Below are positions 1 to 7,341 of a DNA stretch of 64,000 nucleotides, piece by piece. This DNA is from Sinomicrobium soli. Lineage in GTDB: Bacteria; Bacteroidota; Bacteroidia; Flavobacteriales; Flavobacteriaceae. A program made the position numbers and the translations under genes. Within the stretch, counting starts at the first letter, position 1. Each line of letters starts with the position of its first letter. Where the stretch lies: contig NZ_QLNV01000001.1 in NCBI RefSeq assembly GCF_003285545.1, positions 372,001-436,000 on the forward strand, given 5' to 3'. Below the pieces are notes generated by a model, which saw only the letters and a program-made list of their open reading frames with translations, was not told the origin of the DNA and ran no database searches.

Positions 1-268
1 CCTGTCCTTTCAGCTTGCGTTTCAGTTCCGTCTCCAGGAATTCCGGGTTTATCTTCTGGCTGTCCATAAAGTATTCCAGCTTTTTATTGATGCTTACCGA
101 AACGTTCTGCACATTGGTCGATTTCCCCTTCGCTTTGGGCAAAAGCAGGTCCAGGGCATTGGGCACACTGGAGGTAAGCATAAAGAACACCAGCAGCAGG
201 AATACAATATCGGTCATCGAGGCCATACTGAATTCCGGGGATATCTTATTTCTTCCTTTGAGTTTCAT
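1..268 (-). CDS. exbD: ExbD/TolR-family biopolymer transport protein (C-terminal part outside window)
   Basis: N-terminal 89 residues of an ExbD/TolR protein; the rest lies beyond the window edge. The protein starts MKLKGRNKISPEFSMASMTD and has one transmembrane segment at about residues 15-36. Asp20, at the start of this segment, is in the position of the proton-channel aspartate of ExbD/TolR. The family forms the inner-membrane motor that energises TonB-dependent transporters such as the SusC protein at the other end of the window. The start ATG at 268 lies 52 bp after the exbB stop, so the two form an operon. I see the motif directly; the link to TonB is family knowledge. Confidence 0.85.
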   Translation of the reverse strand, partial: MKLKGRNKISPEFSMASMTDIVFLLLVFFMLTSSVPNALDLLLPKAKGKSTNVQNVSVSINKKLEYFMDSQKINPEFLETELKRKLKGQ

Positions 269-320
269 CTGTTTATTTTTTTGTCGGAGGTCGGAAGACT
301 AACTATCTCTACTTCACCCT

Positions 321-1010
321 TCACGCAGGTTCGTCGAGCAGGTCGAGGAACTCCACGGCATTGGCTTCCATCTGGTGTACCACCTTATCGGTACGCACCA
401 CCAGGTGATTATACCCTATATACGCAATGATCCCCACGATAAGCCCGGCCACCGTAGTGGTCATGGCCGTATAGATCCCCGAGGCCAGGGCGCCTATTTC
501 GGCCTGTCCGCCACTGGTTGCCATTTCGTGAAAAGCAACAATCATACCGATCACCGTTCCCAGGAAACCGATCATCGGGGCTGCTCCCGCCACGGTAGCG
601 AGGATACTCACATTTTTCTCCAGCTTATAGACCTCCAGGGTCCCCGCATTTTCTATAGCCTTGTTGATGTCTTCCAGCGGCTTGCCTATCCTGGATATGC
701 CTTTTTCGATCAGCCGCGCCACCGGGGCGTCGGTCTGTGCACAGAGGTCTTTCCCGGCCTCCAGCTTTCCGCTGCTCACATGATCGCGTATCTGGTTCAT
801 GAAATTCCCGTCGATCCGGGAGGCGGCCTTAACCGCAAACATCCTTTCGAAATAGATATAAAGCGCTATAAAAAGCAGTACGAAAAGGATCAGGATAATG
901 ATGACACTCGCAGGACCACCATTGATGATCAGGTCGGCAACAGACAGGGTTTTTTCCTCGGGAATAACCTCTTCGGGAACATTCTGGGCAACGTCTTGAA
1001 ATAATATCAT
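321..1010 (-). CDS. exbB: MotA/TolQ/ExbB proton channel family protein
   Basis: 229 residues, normal for a short ExbB. It has a hydrophobic segment at about residues 35-57, a cytoplasmic stretch, then two membrane segments near 130-160 and 180-205. The diagnostic MIGFLGTVIGM motif of MotA/TolQ/ExbB channels lies in the second. The role is an inner-membrane proton channel partnered by the downstream exbD product, powering TonB or Tol. The N-terminus lacks a long periplasmic extension. The start ATG at 1010 is the first in frame; the preceding 300 bases contain only an AT-rich leader and repeat debris. Confidence 0.88.
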   Translation of the reverse strand: MILFQDVAQNVPEEVIPEEKTLSVADLIINGGPASVIIILILFVLLFIALYIYFERMFAVKAASRIDGNFMNQIRDHVSSGKLEAGKDLCAQTDAPVARLIEKGISRIGKPLEDINKAIENAGTLEVYKLEKNVSILATVAGAAPMIGFLGTVIGMIVAFHEMATSGGQAEIGALASGIYTAMTTTVAGLIVGIIAYIGYNHLVVRTDKVVHQMEANAVEFLDLLDEPA

Positions 1011-1349
1011 TGTATACCTTATTTTTTATAAAACGGCCAAACCGGTGTAAAATTATATCTGCTCCCGGCTTAATCACCGCAAGGAACAGGGCAGGCCGGG
1101 TTTAGCCTGCACCAAATATAATTAAAAAGAAGAAGAGACCATTCAAAAAGTGATATTTCGGGCAAAACGGGGTATATTGGTTACGGGTTGCAGGTTGAAG
1201 GTTCATTAAACTCTGAATTCTGAACTCATGACTGATGAATGGTTATTTCACAAAGATCCACAGAGCCCCCCCCGGAGATTCCTTCCCGACCGAAAAGGCC
1301 GGGACAGGCTCTATCGTCGGAATGACAAGCTTCAAACTCCGACCTCCAA
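1011..1349. other. Intergenic stretch with repeat debris
   Basis: No gene is seen. The part next to exbB is AT-rich and presumably carries its promoter. From 1273 to 1327 it holds the right half of the A-family repeat, ending GGAATGACA. The left part has a ggttgcaggttgaaggtt-type sequence that recurs around 4145-4185 and 4975-5015. Confidence 0.6.
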
Positions 1350-2576
1350 CTACACCAATTGCCTCAGGGCTATTTCAAAAGCCGTGGTGCTGATGCCTGT
1401 TTCAGACGAGCTTTCGGCATGGGTAGCGGTCAGCGCCTTTTTCACGGTGTCGGAAACATCTCCGAAAATGGCGTGGTCGTCCATGCTTACGCGGCCTTCC
1501 ATAAAGTAGGCAAATACCCTGGCCATACCGCAGTTGGATATAAAATCGGGAATAAGGCTTACCCTTCCGTCGGTGTATTCCATAATGGGGCCGAAGAAGA
1601 TCTCCCGGTCGGCAAAAGGCACATTGGCGCCGCAGGACACTACTTCCAGGCCGCGGTCCATCAGCCTGCTGATCTGCTCCCTGGTAATCAGCCGCGACGC
1701 GGCACACGGGGCAAACACCTCCGCTTTCAGGTCCCATATCCGCTCATTCATTTCCTCAAACGGAACCAATGCCTCGTGTACCAGCGCATTGCCCTCCTTG
1801 GTGAGGAACAGTTCCCTGATCTCCTCAAAAGAAAAGCCCTCTTCCCGGATCACTCCCCCGGAAACATCCATGATCCCCACTACCTTTGCCCCCATCCGGG
1901 CCAGGTAAAATGCGGCCGCCGCACCTACATTTCCGAAACCCTGCACTATAGCCCGCTTTCCCCTTACATCACCGCCGTAGATATCGTAATAATGCCGTAC
2001 GGCCTCCGCCACCCCATATCCGGTTATCATATCGGCTACCGTATATTTCCGTTTTACATCCGGGGCGTACTGTTCATTCTCGATCACCTTGATCACTCCC
2101 TGCCGGAGCTGCCCTATCCTGTTTATCTTATCGGCTTCCGTAGGTTTGAAATGCCCGTTAAACACCCCTTCCTGCGGGTGCCATACCCCGCAGTCTTCGG
2201 TAATGGGGATCACCTCGTGGATCTCGTCCACATTCAGGTCGCCCCCGGTACCGTAATAGCTTTTTAGCAAGGGCGATACCGCCTTGTACCAGCGTTCCAG
2301 CACACCCCTCTTACGCGGGTCTTTCGGATCGAAATTAATGCCCGATTTCGCACCTCCTATCGCCGGTCCCGATACGGTAAATTTCACTTCCATGGTTTTG
2401 GCCAGCGACAGTACCTCATCCATATCCAGCCCCGTCCGCATCCGGGTCCCCCCGCCTGCAGCCCCTCCCCGGAGCGAGTTGATCACCGTCCACCCCTCAG
2501 CTTCCGTCTCCTGGTCGCGCCAGTGAAATACGATCTCGGGAGACCTGTTCTCATATTGTTTCAGTAATTCCTTCAT
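1350..2576 (-). CDS. Glu/Leu/Phe/Val dehydrogenase family protein
   Basis: 408 residues, a typical length. The N-terminal dimerisation/catalytic domain has GGGTRM (about 41-46) and GPAIGGAKSGINFDP (about 70-84), in which Lys77 is the conserved substrate-binding lysine of the family. The C-terminal Rossmann domain has GFGNVG at about 213-218. The reaction is reversible NAD(P)-dependent oxidative deamination of an amino acid to its 2-oxo acid and ammonia. Substrate choice between glutamate and branched or aromatic amino acids cannot be read reliably from the sequence. It stands alone on its strand; a long simple-sequence repeat lies directly upstream of its start. Confidence 0.88.
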   Translation of the reverse strand: MKELLKQYENRSPEIVFHWRDQETEAEGWTVINSLRGGAAGGGTRMRTGLDMDEVLSLAKTMEVKFTVSGPAIGGAKSGINFDPKDPRKRGVLERWYKAVSPLLKSYYGTGGDLNVDEIHEVIPITEDCGVWHPQEGVFNGHFKPTEADKINRIGQLRQGVIKVIENEQYAPDVKRKYTVADMITGYGVAEAVRHYYDIYGGDVRGKRAIVQGFGNVGAAAAFYLARMGAKVVGIMDVSGGVIREEGFSFEEIRELFLTKEGNALVHEALVPFEEMNERIWDLKAEVFAPCAASRLITREQISRLMDRGLEVVSCGANVPFADREIFFGPIMEYTDGRVSLIPDFISNCGMARVFAYFMEGRVSMDDHAIFGDVSDTVKKALTATHAESSSETGISTTAFEIALRQLV

Positions 2577-2589
2577 TATTATTTGTGTT

Positions 2590-2832
2590 AATTTGATAAT
2601 GTGATAATTTGATAATGTGCCAATGGGATAATTCGATAATGTGATAATGTGCCAATGTGATAATGTGCCAATGTGATAATGTGATAATGTGCCAATGTGA
2701 TAATGTGATAATGTGCCAATGTGCCAATGTGATAATTCGATAATTGACTAATTGACTCATTGACTCATTGGCTAATTGACTCATTGGCTAATTGGCTAAT
2801 TGACCAATTGACTCATTGGCTAATTAACCAAT
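2590..2832. repeat. E-family array of GATAATGTGCCAAT / TAATTGACTCAT units
   Basis: A degenerate array of short units, gtgataatgtgccaat and attggctaattgactc, fills most of the gap between the dehydrogenase and the acyl-CoA dehydrogenase genes. A second array of the same units lies at 48008-48199, upstream of rfbC. Unit order is irregular, with no unique spacers, so it is not a CRISPR array. It lies just upstream of the dehydrogenase start codon. Confidence 0.85.
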
Positions 2833-2914
2833 TCACCTCCCGGCGGCCTAAAATTAGAAAAATAAAATCATATAACGACTTCATATAAATATGTTATATT
2901 TAGAAAATAAAATA

Positions 2915-2922
2915 TATTTTTG
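2915..2922 (+). promoter_or_regulatory. Possible -7 box TATTTTTG of the acyl-CoA dehydrogenase promoter
   Basis: TATTTTTG fits the Bacteroidota -7 consensus TAnnTTTG and lies about 85 bp before the start codon in a very AT-rich stretch. No clear TTG is found at the matching -33 distance, so the call is weak. Confidence 0.35.
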
Positions 2923-3006
2923 AAGAAAATTCATTGAACCCTCCTGCGAAGGACTTTCCAATGAATAATCATCAATAATATCTAACACAAAACACACAAC
3001 AGGAAT

Positions 3007-4149
3007 ATGGATTTCACACTTAGCGAAGAACAGCTTATGATCCGTGATGCGGCGAGGGATTTTGCCCGTAACGAACTGCTTCCCGGGGTTGTTGAAAGAG
3101 ATGAAAAGCAACTTTTCCCTGCGGAGCAAGTCCGCCATATGGGGGCCCTGGGTTTCCTGGGGATGATGGTCTCTCCCGATTACGGCGGGAGCGGGCTCGA
3201 TACGGTATCTTATGCCCTGGCCATGGAGGAGATCTCCAAAACAGATGCCTCGGCTTCGGTAGTGATGAGCGTCAATAATTCGCTGGTATGCTGGGGGCTG
3301 GAAAAATTCGGGACGGAAGCGCAGAAAAAGAAATACCTGACCAGGTTGGCTACCGGCGAGATCATCGGGGCGTTCTGCCTGTCAGAACCCGAAGCCGGGA
3401 GCGATGCCACTTCACAGAAAACCACAGCCATCGAGCAGGGCGACCACTACCTGTTGAACGGTACCAAAAACTGGATCACCAATGGCGGAACAGCCAGTGT
3501 ATACCTGGTGATCGCCCAGACCCATCCCGAAAAAAAACACCACGGCATCAATGCCTTTATCGTGGAAAAGGGAATGGAAGGCTTCGAGATCGGCCCCAAG
3601 GAAAACAAGCTCGGTATACGGGGCAGCGATACGCATTCGCTGATCTTCAACGACGTAAAGGTGCCTAAGGAAAACCGTATCGGGGAAGACGGTTTCGGGT
3701 TCAGCTTTGCCATGAAAACCCTTGCCGGGGGGCGTATCGGTATTGCCAGCCAGGCGCTGGGCATCGCTTCCGGGGCTTACGAACTTGCCCTGAAATACGC
3801 TAAACAGCGTAAGGCTTTCGGCACCGAGATCTGCAACCACCAGGCCATAGCCTTTAAGCTCGCCGACATGCACACCCGCATAGAAGCGGCAAGGCACCTG
3901 GTACTCAAGGCCGCATGGGACAAAGACCAGGGCAACAACTACGACCTCTCCGGCGCCATGGCCAAACTCTACGCCTCACAGACCGCCATGGACGTCACCA
4001 TAGAAGCCGTACAGATACACGGGGGCAACGGTTATGTCAAGGAATACCACGTAGAACGCCTTATGCGCGACGCCAAGATCACCCAGATCTACGAAGGGAC
4101 ATCGGAAATACAGAAGATCGTTATTTCAAGGGGGATACTGGCGGGGTGA
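3007..4149 (+). CDS. Acyl-CoA dehydrogenase
   Basis: 380 residues, full length for the short/medium-chain acyl-CoA dehydrogenase family. It starts MDFTLSEEQ and contains CLSEPEAGSDA (FAD/substrate signature 1, near residue 124), the GIRGSDTH region, and near the C-terminus QIYEGTSEIQ, whose Glu is the catalytic base of the family. It catalyses the FAD-dependent alpha,beta-desaturation of acyl-CoA thioesters, passing electrons to ETF, in fatty-acid or branched-chain amino-acid catabolism. It is monocistronic. Its last 15 codons are duplicated in degenerate form 830 bp downstream (4932 onward), on the far side of a toxin-antitoxin pair. Confidence 0.92.
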   Translation: MDFTLSEEQLMIRDAARDFARNELLPGVVERDEKQLFPAEQVRHMGALGFLGMMVSPDYGGSGLDTVSYALAMEEISKTDASASVVMSVNNSLVCWGLEKFGTEAQKKKYLTRLATGEIIGAFCLSEPEAGSDATSQKTTAIEQGDHYLLNGTKNWITNGGTASVYLVIAQTHPEKKHHGINAFIVEKGMEGFEIGPKENKLGIRGSDTHSLIFNDVKVPKENRIGEDGFGFSFAMKTLAGGRIGIASQALGIASGAYELALKYAKQRKAFGTEICNHQAIAFKLADMHTRIEAARHLVLKAAWDKDQGNNYDLSGAMAKLYASQTAMDVTIEAVQIHGGNGYVKEYHVERLMRDAKITQIYEGTSEIQKIVISRGILAG

Positions 4150-4180
4150 AGGTTCGGGGGTGCTGGTTAAAGGTTGCTGG
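4102..4180 (+). repeat. Direct repeat DR1: 3' end of the acyl-CoA dehydrogenase gene
   Basis: The segment encodes SEIQKIVISRGILAG-stop plus about 35 bp downstream and is repeated in degenerate form at 4932-5013. The longest exact match is 23 bp (gaaatacagaagatcgttatttc). The pair brackets the first toxin-antitoxin module. Confidence 0.85.
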
Positions 4181-4219
4181 TTTCGACCGGCCTGTATCGA
4201 GCTGACTTCTCTCTACACC

Positions 4220-4522
4220 TTACCCTTTTAGTTTATCGGGATTTTGCCTTGCGTCGAATACTGTCGCGACAACCAAAGTTTTTTTGTCTTCATCAATCCG
4301 GTACAGAATCTTGTAGTGGCGTATTACGATCCTTTTATATGTATTGTTGTACTCCTCATCCTGGTTTTGATGAGAAAAACGAACTGATTTCGGCGCATTC
4401 CTTATCTCGGAGATTACATTTCCGGCGCCTTGTGGAGATTTGCTTTTAAGAAAATCATAAATGTCTTTCAAGTCTGACTTTGCCTCATCGGTCCAGATGA
4501 TTTTATATGTATTTCCGGCCAT
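4220..4522 (-). CDS. RelE/ParE-superfamily toxin (TA module 1)
   Basis: 100 residues from the ATG at 4522, starting MAGNTYKIIWTDEAKSDLKD. This is the RelE/ParE fold pattern: a first beta strand, then an alpha helix with a basic DLKDIYDFLK run, and the late-strand motif YKILYRIDEDKKTLVVATVFDARQNP. The product is probably a type II toxin, either an mRNA interferase (RelE-like) or a gyrase poison (ParE-like); the sequence does not decide between them. An upstream in-frame start would run into the antitoxin gene, so I chose the ATG one base after the antitoxin stop. It sits between duplicated acyl-CoA dehydrogenase gene ends, suggesting it arrived as a cassette. Confidence 0.8.
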   Translation of the reverse strand: MAGNTYKIIWTDEAKSDLKDIYDFLKSKSPQGAGNVISEIRNAPKSVRFSHQNQDEEYNNTYKRIVIRHYKILYRIDEDKKTLVVATVFDARQNPDKLKG

Positions 4523-4523
4523 T

Positions 4524-4763
4524 TTACCAATGCTCCATTTCTCTGGCCAGATCTTCATCCGTGGTTGTCCTTCCTGCCTTATAGTCTGCTTCTGCCCTTT
4601 CCAGTTTGGCATTCAGCAATTCTACCGTCAAAGGCTCTCCTTTACCAGTATGACCAACAACCCTTTCCTTTAAAACGAGTTCTTTTACTTTTAACAGTAA
4701 AGATTCTTTTTCGGTATTCAGCAGGTATTGTATCAACTCCAGTTTTGTAGCTTGAATATCCAT
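4524..4763 (-). CDS. Antitoxin component of TA module 1
   Basis: 79 residues, starting MDIQATKLELIQYLL, mostly helical and charged, with no membrane segment. Short proteins of this type commonly precede RelE/ParE toxins in Bacteroidota. The N-terminal 30 residues look like the conserved helix pair, and the C-terminal half (about 40-79) is acidic and probably disordered, as expected of the toxin-neutralising arm. The stop codon lies one base before the toxin ATG, so translation is coupled. The antitoxin assignment rests on size and position rather than a recognised DNA-binding motif. Confidence 0.7.
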   Translation of the reverse strand: MDIQATKLELIQYLLNTEKESLLLKVKELVLKERVVGHTGKGEPLTVELLNAKLERAEADYKAGRTTTDEDLAREMEHW

Positions 4764-4830
4764 TACTTAAAATCCTTTTAAACAAATTTACTAAAAACCG
4801 ACGAATGTACAACCCGGAACAATAGTTTCA

Positions 4831-4869
4831 TTACATTACACACTGCGCCCTAAAACACGTCATGCGTAG
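4831..4869 (+). repeat. Right-end fragment of a C-family element
   Basis: The stretch ending ccctaaaacacgtcatgcgtag matches the right end of the C elements at 17467-17596 and 41850-41979. The left part is missing here. Confidence 0.65.
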
Positions 4870-4885
4870 CAAGCGTGGTTTGATC

Positions 4886-4921
4886 GTCATTCAGGGCAGC
4901 CTGTCCCGGGCATCGGGAGAG
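4886..4921 (+). repeat. 36-bp perfect direct repeat, copy 1 (A-family half element)
   Basis: The segment starts GTCATTCAGGGCAGCC and is identical over 36 bp to 5636-5671, exactly 750 bp away. The pair brackets TA module 2. It is the left half of an A-family repeat in the variant with CCTGTCCCGGGCATCGGG. Confidence 0.85.
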
Positions 4922-4931
4922 GGCAGCAAAG

Positions 4932-5013
4932 TCAGAAATACAGAAGATCGTTATTTCGCGGGGGTACCGGCAGGGTAAAGGTTCGGGGTTTGGCGTTGCT
5001 GGTTGAAGGTTAC
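4932..5013 (+). repeat. Direct repeat DR2: degenerate copy of the acyl-CoA dehydrogenase 3' end
   Basis: A decayed copy of DR1. It would encode SEIQKIVISRGYRQG-stop, followed by aaggttcggggtt, as after the intact gene. No more of the gene lies upstream of it, so it is a remnant, not a second gene. Confidence 0.82.
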
Positions 5014-5031
5014 AGGCTGCAGGCTCAATGG

Positions 5032-5301
5032 TCACGGAAACAACTTATATATATCATTCCTTTTCACAAACCGCTGCAACCGGACGGTTTCCGGGTCTTC
5101 CAGGAAAAAACCCAGTCTGTAATCCCCTATCCTGATACGATATGCCGTAGCATGTCCGCTTAATTTCCTGACCCCGGCCACCTGTTCAAGACCGGGAGCG
5201 TCTTTCAGCTCATGAAGTTTACCCAGGAGCAGATCCTTGAGTTTTCTGTCTCTGATCTTTACAATATCTTTCTTAAACCTGGAATGATACATTACATTCA
5301 T
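5032..5301 (-). CDS. RelE/ParE-superfamily toxin (TA module 2)
   Basis: 89 residues, starting MNVMYHSRFKKDIVKIRDRK. The pattern is RelE/YoeB-like: a basic first helix, an LKDAPGLEQV turn, VRKLSGHATAYRIRIGDYRLGFFLE with the conserved arginine and GDYR strand, and a C-terminal RFVKRNDIYKLFP. The Arg-x-x-Asp-Tyr-Arg strand and the C-terminal Arg/Tyr pair are typical of ribosome-dependent mRNA interferases. The start overlaps the antitoxin stop by four bases (ATGA), giving translational coupling. It is unlike the toxin of module 1 in sequence. Confidence 0.85.
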   Translation of the reverse strand: MNVMYHSRFKKDIVKIRDRKLKDLLLGKLHELKDAPGLEQVAGVRKLSGHATAYRIRIGDYRLGFFLEDPETVRLQRFVKRNDIYKLFP

Positions 5302-5549
5302 TCCTCCAGTATATTAAAGATATCACGTTCCGGAACCGTATCTCCGGGGTCTCCCTGCTGCATTAAGACCAAAAGCCCTACATCCTCTTTTTCCTCATCC
5401 GTAAGCGAAGCATATTTTTCCTGCTCCTTACTTTTCACAAACAACCGTATCGCTTTTTCCATAAGCGCTTTAACACTTATATTTTCATAGGCTGCAAGCA
5501 GTTTTATCTTTTTCAGCGTCAATTCATCAATGTCGATATTCTTTCTCAT
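5298..5549 (-). CDS. Ribbon-helix-helix-like antitoxin (TA module 2)
   Basis: 83 residues from the ATG at 5549; an upstream GTG at 5564 is possible but less likely. It starts MRKNIDIDELTLKKIKLLAAYENISVKALMEKAI, a ribbon-helix-helix pattern with an alternating first strand followed by two helices. The C-terminal 35 residues are acidic (SLTDEEKEDVG), as expected of the toxin-binding arm. It would bind its own promoter as a dimer and neutralise the downstream toxin. The upstream region at 5550-5635 is very AT-rich and contains the promoter. The module sits between perfect 36-bp direct repeats. Confidence 0.8.
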   Translation of the reverse strand: MRKNIDIDELTLKKIKLLAAYENISVKALMEKAIRLFVKSKEQEKYASLTDEEKEDVGLLVLMQQGDPGDTVPERDIFNILEE

Positions 5550-5635
5550 GGCTTCGATAAACACAAATTATACATCATATATATTATACATACAATATAC
5601 AAATGTAATCATTTATTAACAACATACAAAGCCCT

Positions 5636-5707
5636 GTCATTCAGGGCAGCCTGTCCCGGGCATCGGGAGAGCGCAGGGCCGGGACAGGGACTACGGTCGG
5701 GATGACA
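5636..5707 (+). repeat. A-family repeat, short variant, including 36-bp direct repeat copy 2
   Basis: The element runs from GTCATTCAGGG to TCGGGATGACA, with terminal inverted GTCATTC/GATGAC. Its first 36 bp are identical to 4886-4921. It ends 14 bp before the likely -7 box of the 2TM-folA operon. Confidence 0.85.
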
Positions 5708-5720
5708 ATAAAAAAATCCG

Positions 5721-5728
5721 TATTTTTG
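5721..5728 (+). promoter_or_regulatory. Likely -7 box TATTTTTG of the 2TM-folA operon
   Basis: TATTTTTG matches TAnnTTTG and lies 17 bp before the start codon of the 2TM gene. The matching -33 position falls in the end of the A-family repeat and shows no good TTG. Confidence 0.45.
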
Positions 5729-5745
5729 TTATAAAGCCATAAGCC

Positions 5746-6129
5746 ATGCTCTTTAAAAAGAAAAAGACCATCAAGGTAGACGACGAGCAGTACGAATTGC
5801 TCAAGAATGCCGAAGCCCGTATCCGCCAGAAAAAAAGGTTGTACTATCACTTTGTGTTCTTTCTTATCGGCAGCGCCTTCCTGGTGGTGGCCAACAAGGT
5901 ACTGCATTACGGGGAGCCCTACGACTGGTTTGTATGGGCCGTTGCCGCCTGGGCGTTTATCTTTGTCATTCACTGTTTCAACGTCTTTGTTACCCATCGT
6001 TTTATGGGCCGGGAATGGGAAAAGAGCCAGCGGGAAAAACTGGTACGCAAACAAAAGGAAAAGATCGCCCGGCTGGAACGGGATGTAGAACAGGAATTCC
6101 TGAATTCCGGTCCCGATAAAACTTCATGA
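5746..6129 (+). CDS. 2TM domain-containing protein
   Basis: 127 residues. A basic N-terminus (MLFKKKKTIKVDDEQYELLKNA) is followed by a charged helix with RIRQKKRLYYH and two transmembrane segments, at about residues 36-54 and 65-88, joined by a short GEPYDW loop. The tail after them is a charged helix of about 35 residues (REKLVRKQKEKIARLERDVEQEF), probably coiled coil. This is the Bacteroidota 2TM domain, also found attached to LytTR regulators; its molecular function is unknown. It ends four bases before folA, so the two are co-transcribed. Confidence 0.8.
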   Translation: MLFKKKKTIKVDDEQYELLKNAEARIRQKKRLYYHFVFFLIGSAFLVVANKVLHYGEPYDWFVWAVAAWAFIFVIHCFNVFVTHRFMGREWEKSQREKLVRKQKEKIARLERDVEQEFLNSGPDKTS

Positions 6130-6133
6130 CCTT

Positions 6134-6631
6134 ATGATCACCATAATCGCTGCCGCCGCAGAAAACAATGCCCTGGGCAAGGACAATGACCTGGTATGGC
6201 ATTTACCCGACGATTTCAAACGTTTTAAGGCCCTTACCACGGGCCATCACATCATCATGGGCAGAAAGACTTTCGAGAGTTTCCCGAAGCCCCTGCCCCA
6301 CCGTACCCATATCGTGATCACCCGGCAAAAGGACTACCGCCCGGGGGGCTGCACCGTCGTGCATTCCATGGAAGACGCCATCGCCCTGGCCAGGAAGGCC
6401 GACCAGCAGCCGTTTATCATAGGAGGAGGCGAGATCTACAGGCTCGGCCTCCCCCATACGGATAAGATCGAACTCACCAGGGTACATGCTTCCTTTGGCG
6501 AGGCAGACACTTTTTTCCCGGAAATAGACCCTGCGGAATGGGAACTTACCCGTTCCGAACACCACCCGCAGGACGATCGGCACCCATATTCGTTTACCTA
6601 TCTCACTTACAGGAGGAAGGAACTTCAATAG
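6134..6631 (+). CDS. folA: Dihydrofolate reductase
   Basis: 165 residues, the usual bacterial length. It starts MITIIAAAAENNALGKDNDLVWHLPDDFKRFK, which contains the conserved N-x-x-(L/I)-G and the W-x-LP-x-D active-site segment (Asp at about 27). HHIIMGRKTFES is the NADPH-binding motif, and FIIGGGEIY is the GG loop. It reduces dihydrofolate to tetrahydrofolate for thymidylate and purine synthesis. The last codons (KELQ-stop) coincide with the interior of an A-family repeat (aaggaacttcaatagcataacgg), so the C-terminus seems to have been supplied by a repeat insertion. Confidence 0.95.
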   Translation: MITIIAAAAENNALGKDNDLVWHLPDDFKRFKALTTGHHIIMGRKTFESFPKPLPHRTHIVITRQKDYRPGGCTVVHSMEDAIALARKADQQPFIIGGGEIYRLGLPHTDKIELTRVHASFGEADTFFPEIDPAEWELTRSEHHPQDDRHPYSFTYLTYRRKELQ

Positions 6632-6701
6632 CATAACGGCTCAAAAAGAGATTCCTCCCCGACCGAAAAAGGCCGGGACAGGCTCTATCGTCGGAATGAC
6701 A
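6617..6701 (+). repeat. A-family repeat, right part, overlapping the end of folA
   Basis: From aaggaacttcaatagcataacgg to GGAATGACA it follows the interior and right end of the A element. The folA stop codon TAG at 6629-6631 lies within it. It includes the internal variant gaccgaaaaaggccgggacaggctctatcgtcgg. Confidence 0.8.
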
Positions 6702-6719
6702 ATACCCTGTCATTCAGAG

Positions 6720-7030
6720 AACTAACGTTTAAGCAACCGCATCAATGGAGATGACGTTTTTGTCATCATATATCAAATGTGATAAACCTACACATAACTC
6801 CTCCCTTCAGACGAAGGGAGGTGGCTCATCTTCGATGAGACGGAGGGTTCTGAAAGCCGGGATCATAAGGATAATCCCAAACCTTTGGGAATATACGCCA
6901 AAGTTCAGGCCGTTCAAAACTCCCCGGCCAGCATAGCTGCCCACCCCTCCCAGCCTGTCCGGCAGGCAGGTTCGTCTGAAGAGGGGAGTTTTTGAAATGG
7001 AGCAACTTACGATAGACACGTCATGGGTAG
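6720..7030 (+). repeat. B element copy 1
   Basis: About 311 bp, from actaacgtttaagcaaccgc to acgtcatgggtag. It can fold locally: GATGAC-gttttt-GTCATC, CCTCCCTTC-agac-GAAGGGAGG, CTCATC-ttc-GATGAG. It also folds end to end, since aactcctcccttcagacgaa pairs with ttcgtctgaagaggggagtt. Copies are at 7031-7341, 17051-17361 and 62776-63065. Confidence 0.85.
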
Positions 7031-7341
7031 ACCTAACGTTTAAGCAACCGCATAAATGAAGATGACGTTTTTGTCTTCATAGATCAAATGTGATAAACCC
7101 ACACATAACTCCTCCCTTCAGACGAAGGGAGGTGGCTCATCTTCGATGAGACGGAGGGTTCTGAAAGCCGGGATCATAAGGATAATCCCAAACCTTTGGG
7201 GATATACGCCAAAGTTCGGGCCTGTCAAAACTCCCCGGCCAGCATAGCTGCCCACACCTCCCAGCCTGTCCGGCAGGCAGGTTCGTCTGAAGAGGGGAGT
7301 TTTTGAAATGGAGCAACTTACGATAGATACGTCATGGGTAG
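7031..7341 (+). repeat. B element copy 2
   Basis: It follows copy 1 directly, with only minor differences. Its first hairpin reads AAGATGACGTTTTTGTCTTC, so both arms differ from copy 1 while a stem remains. It contains the same GC-rich cctgtccggcaggcagg block. Confidence 0.85.

Noticed and set aside
375-1004. Long plus-strand open frame opposite exbB, and similar long frames opposite glmS, SusC and the dehydrogenases
   Set aside because: They are antisense shadows of well-recognised genes, caused by the GC-rich codon use; no family features are seen.
2551-2784. 77-codon open frame with THWHIITLSHWHII repeats
   Set aside because: It is a translation of the E-family simple repeat and has no protein character.
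2590-2832. CRISPR-like array
   Set aside because: Units are short and irregular, directly abutting, with no unique spacers of constant length and no cas gene in the window.
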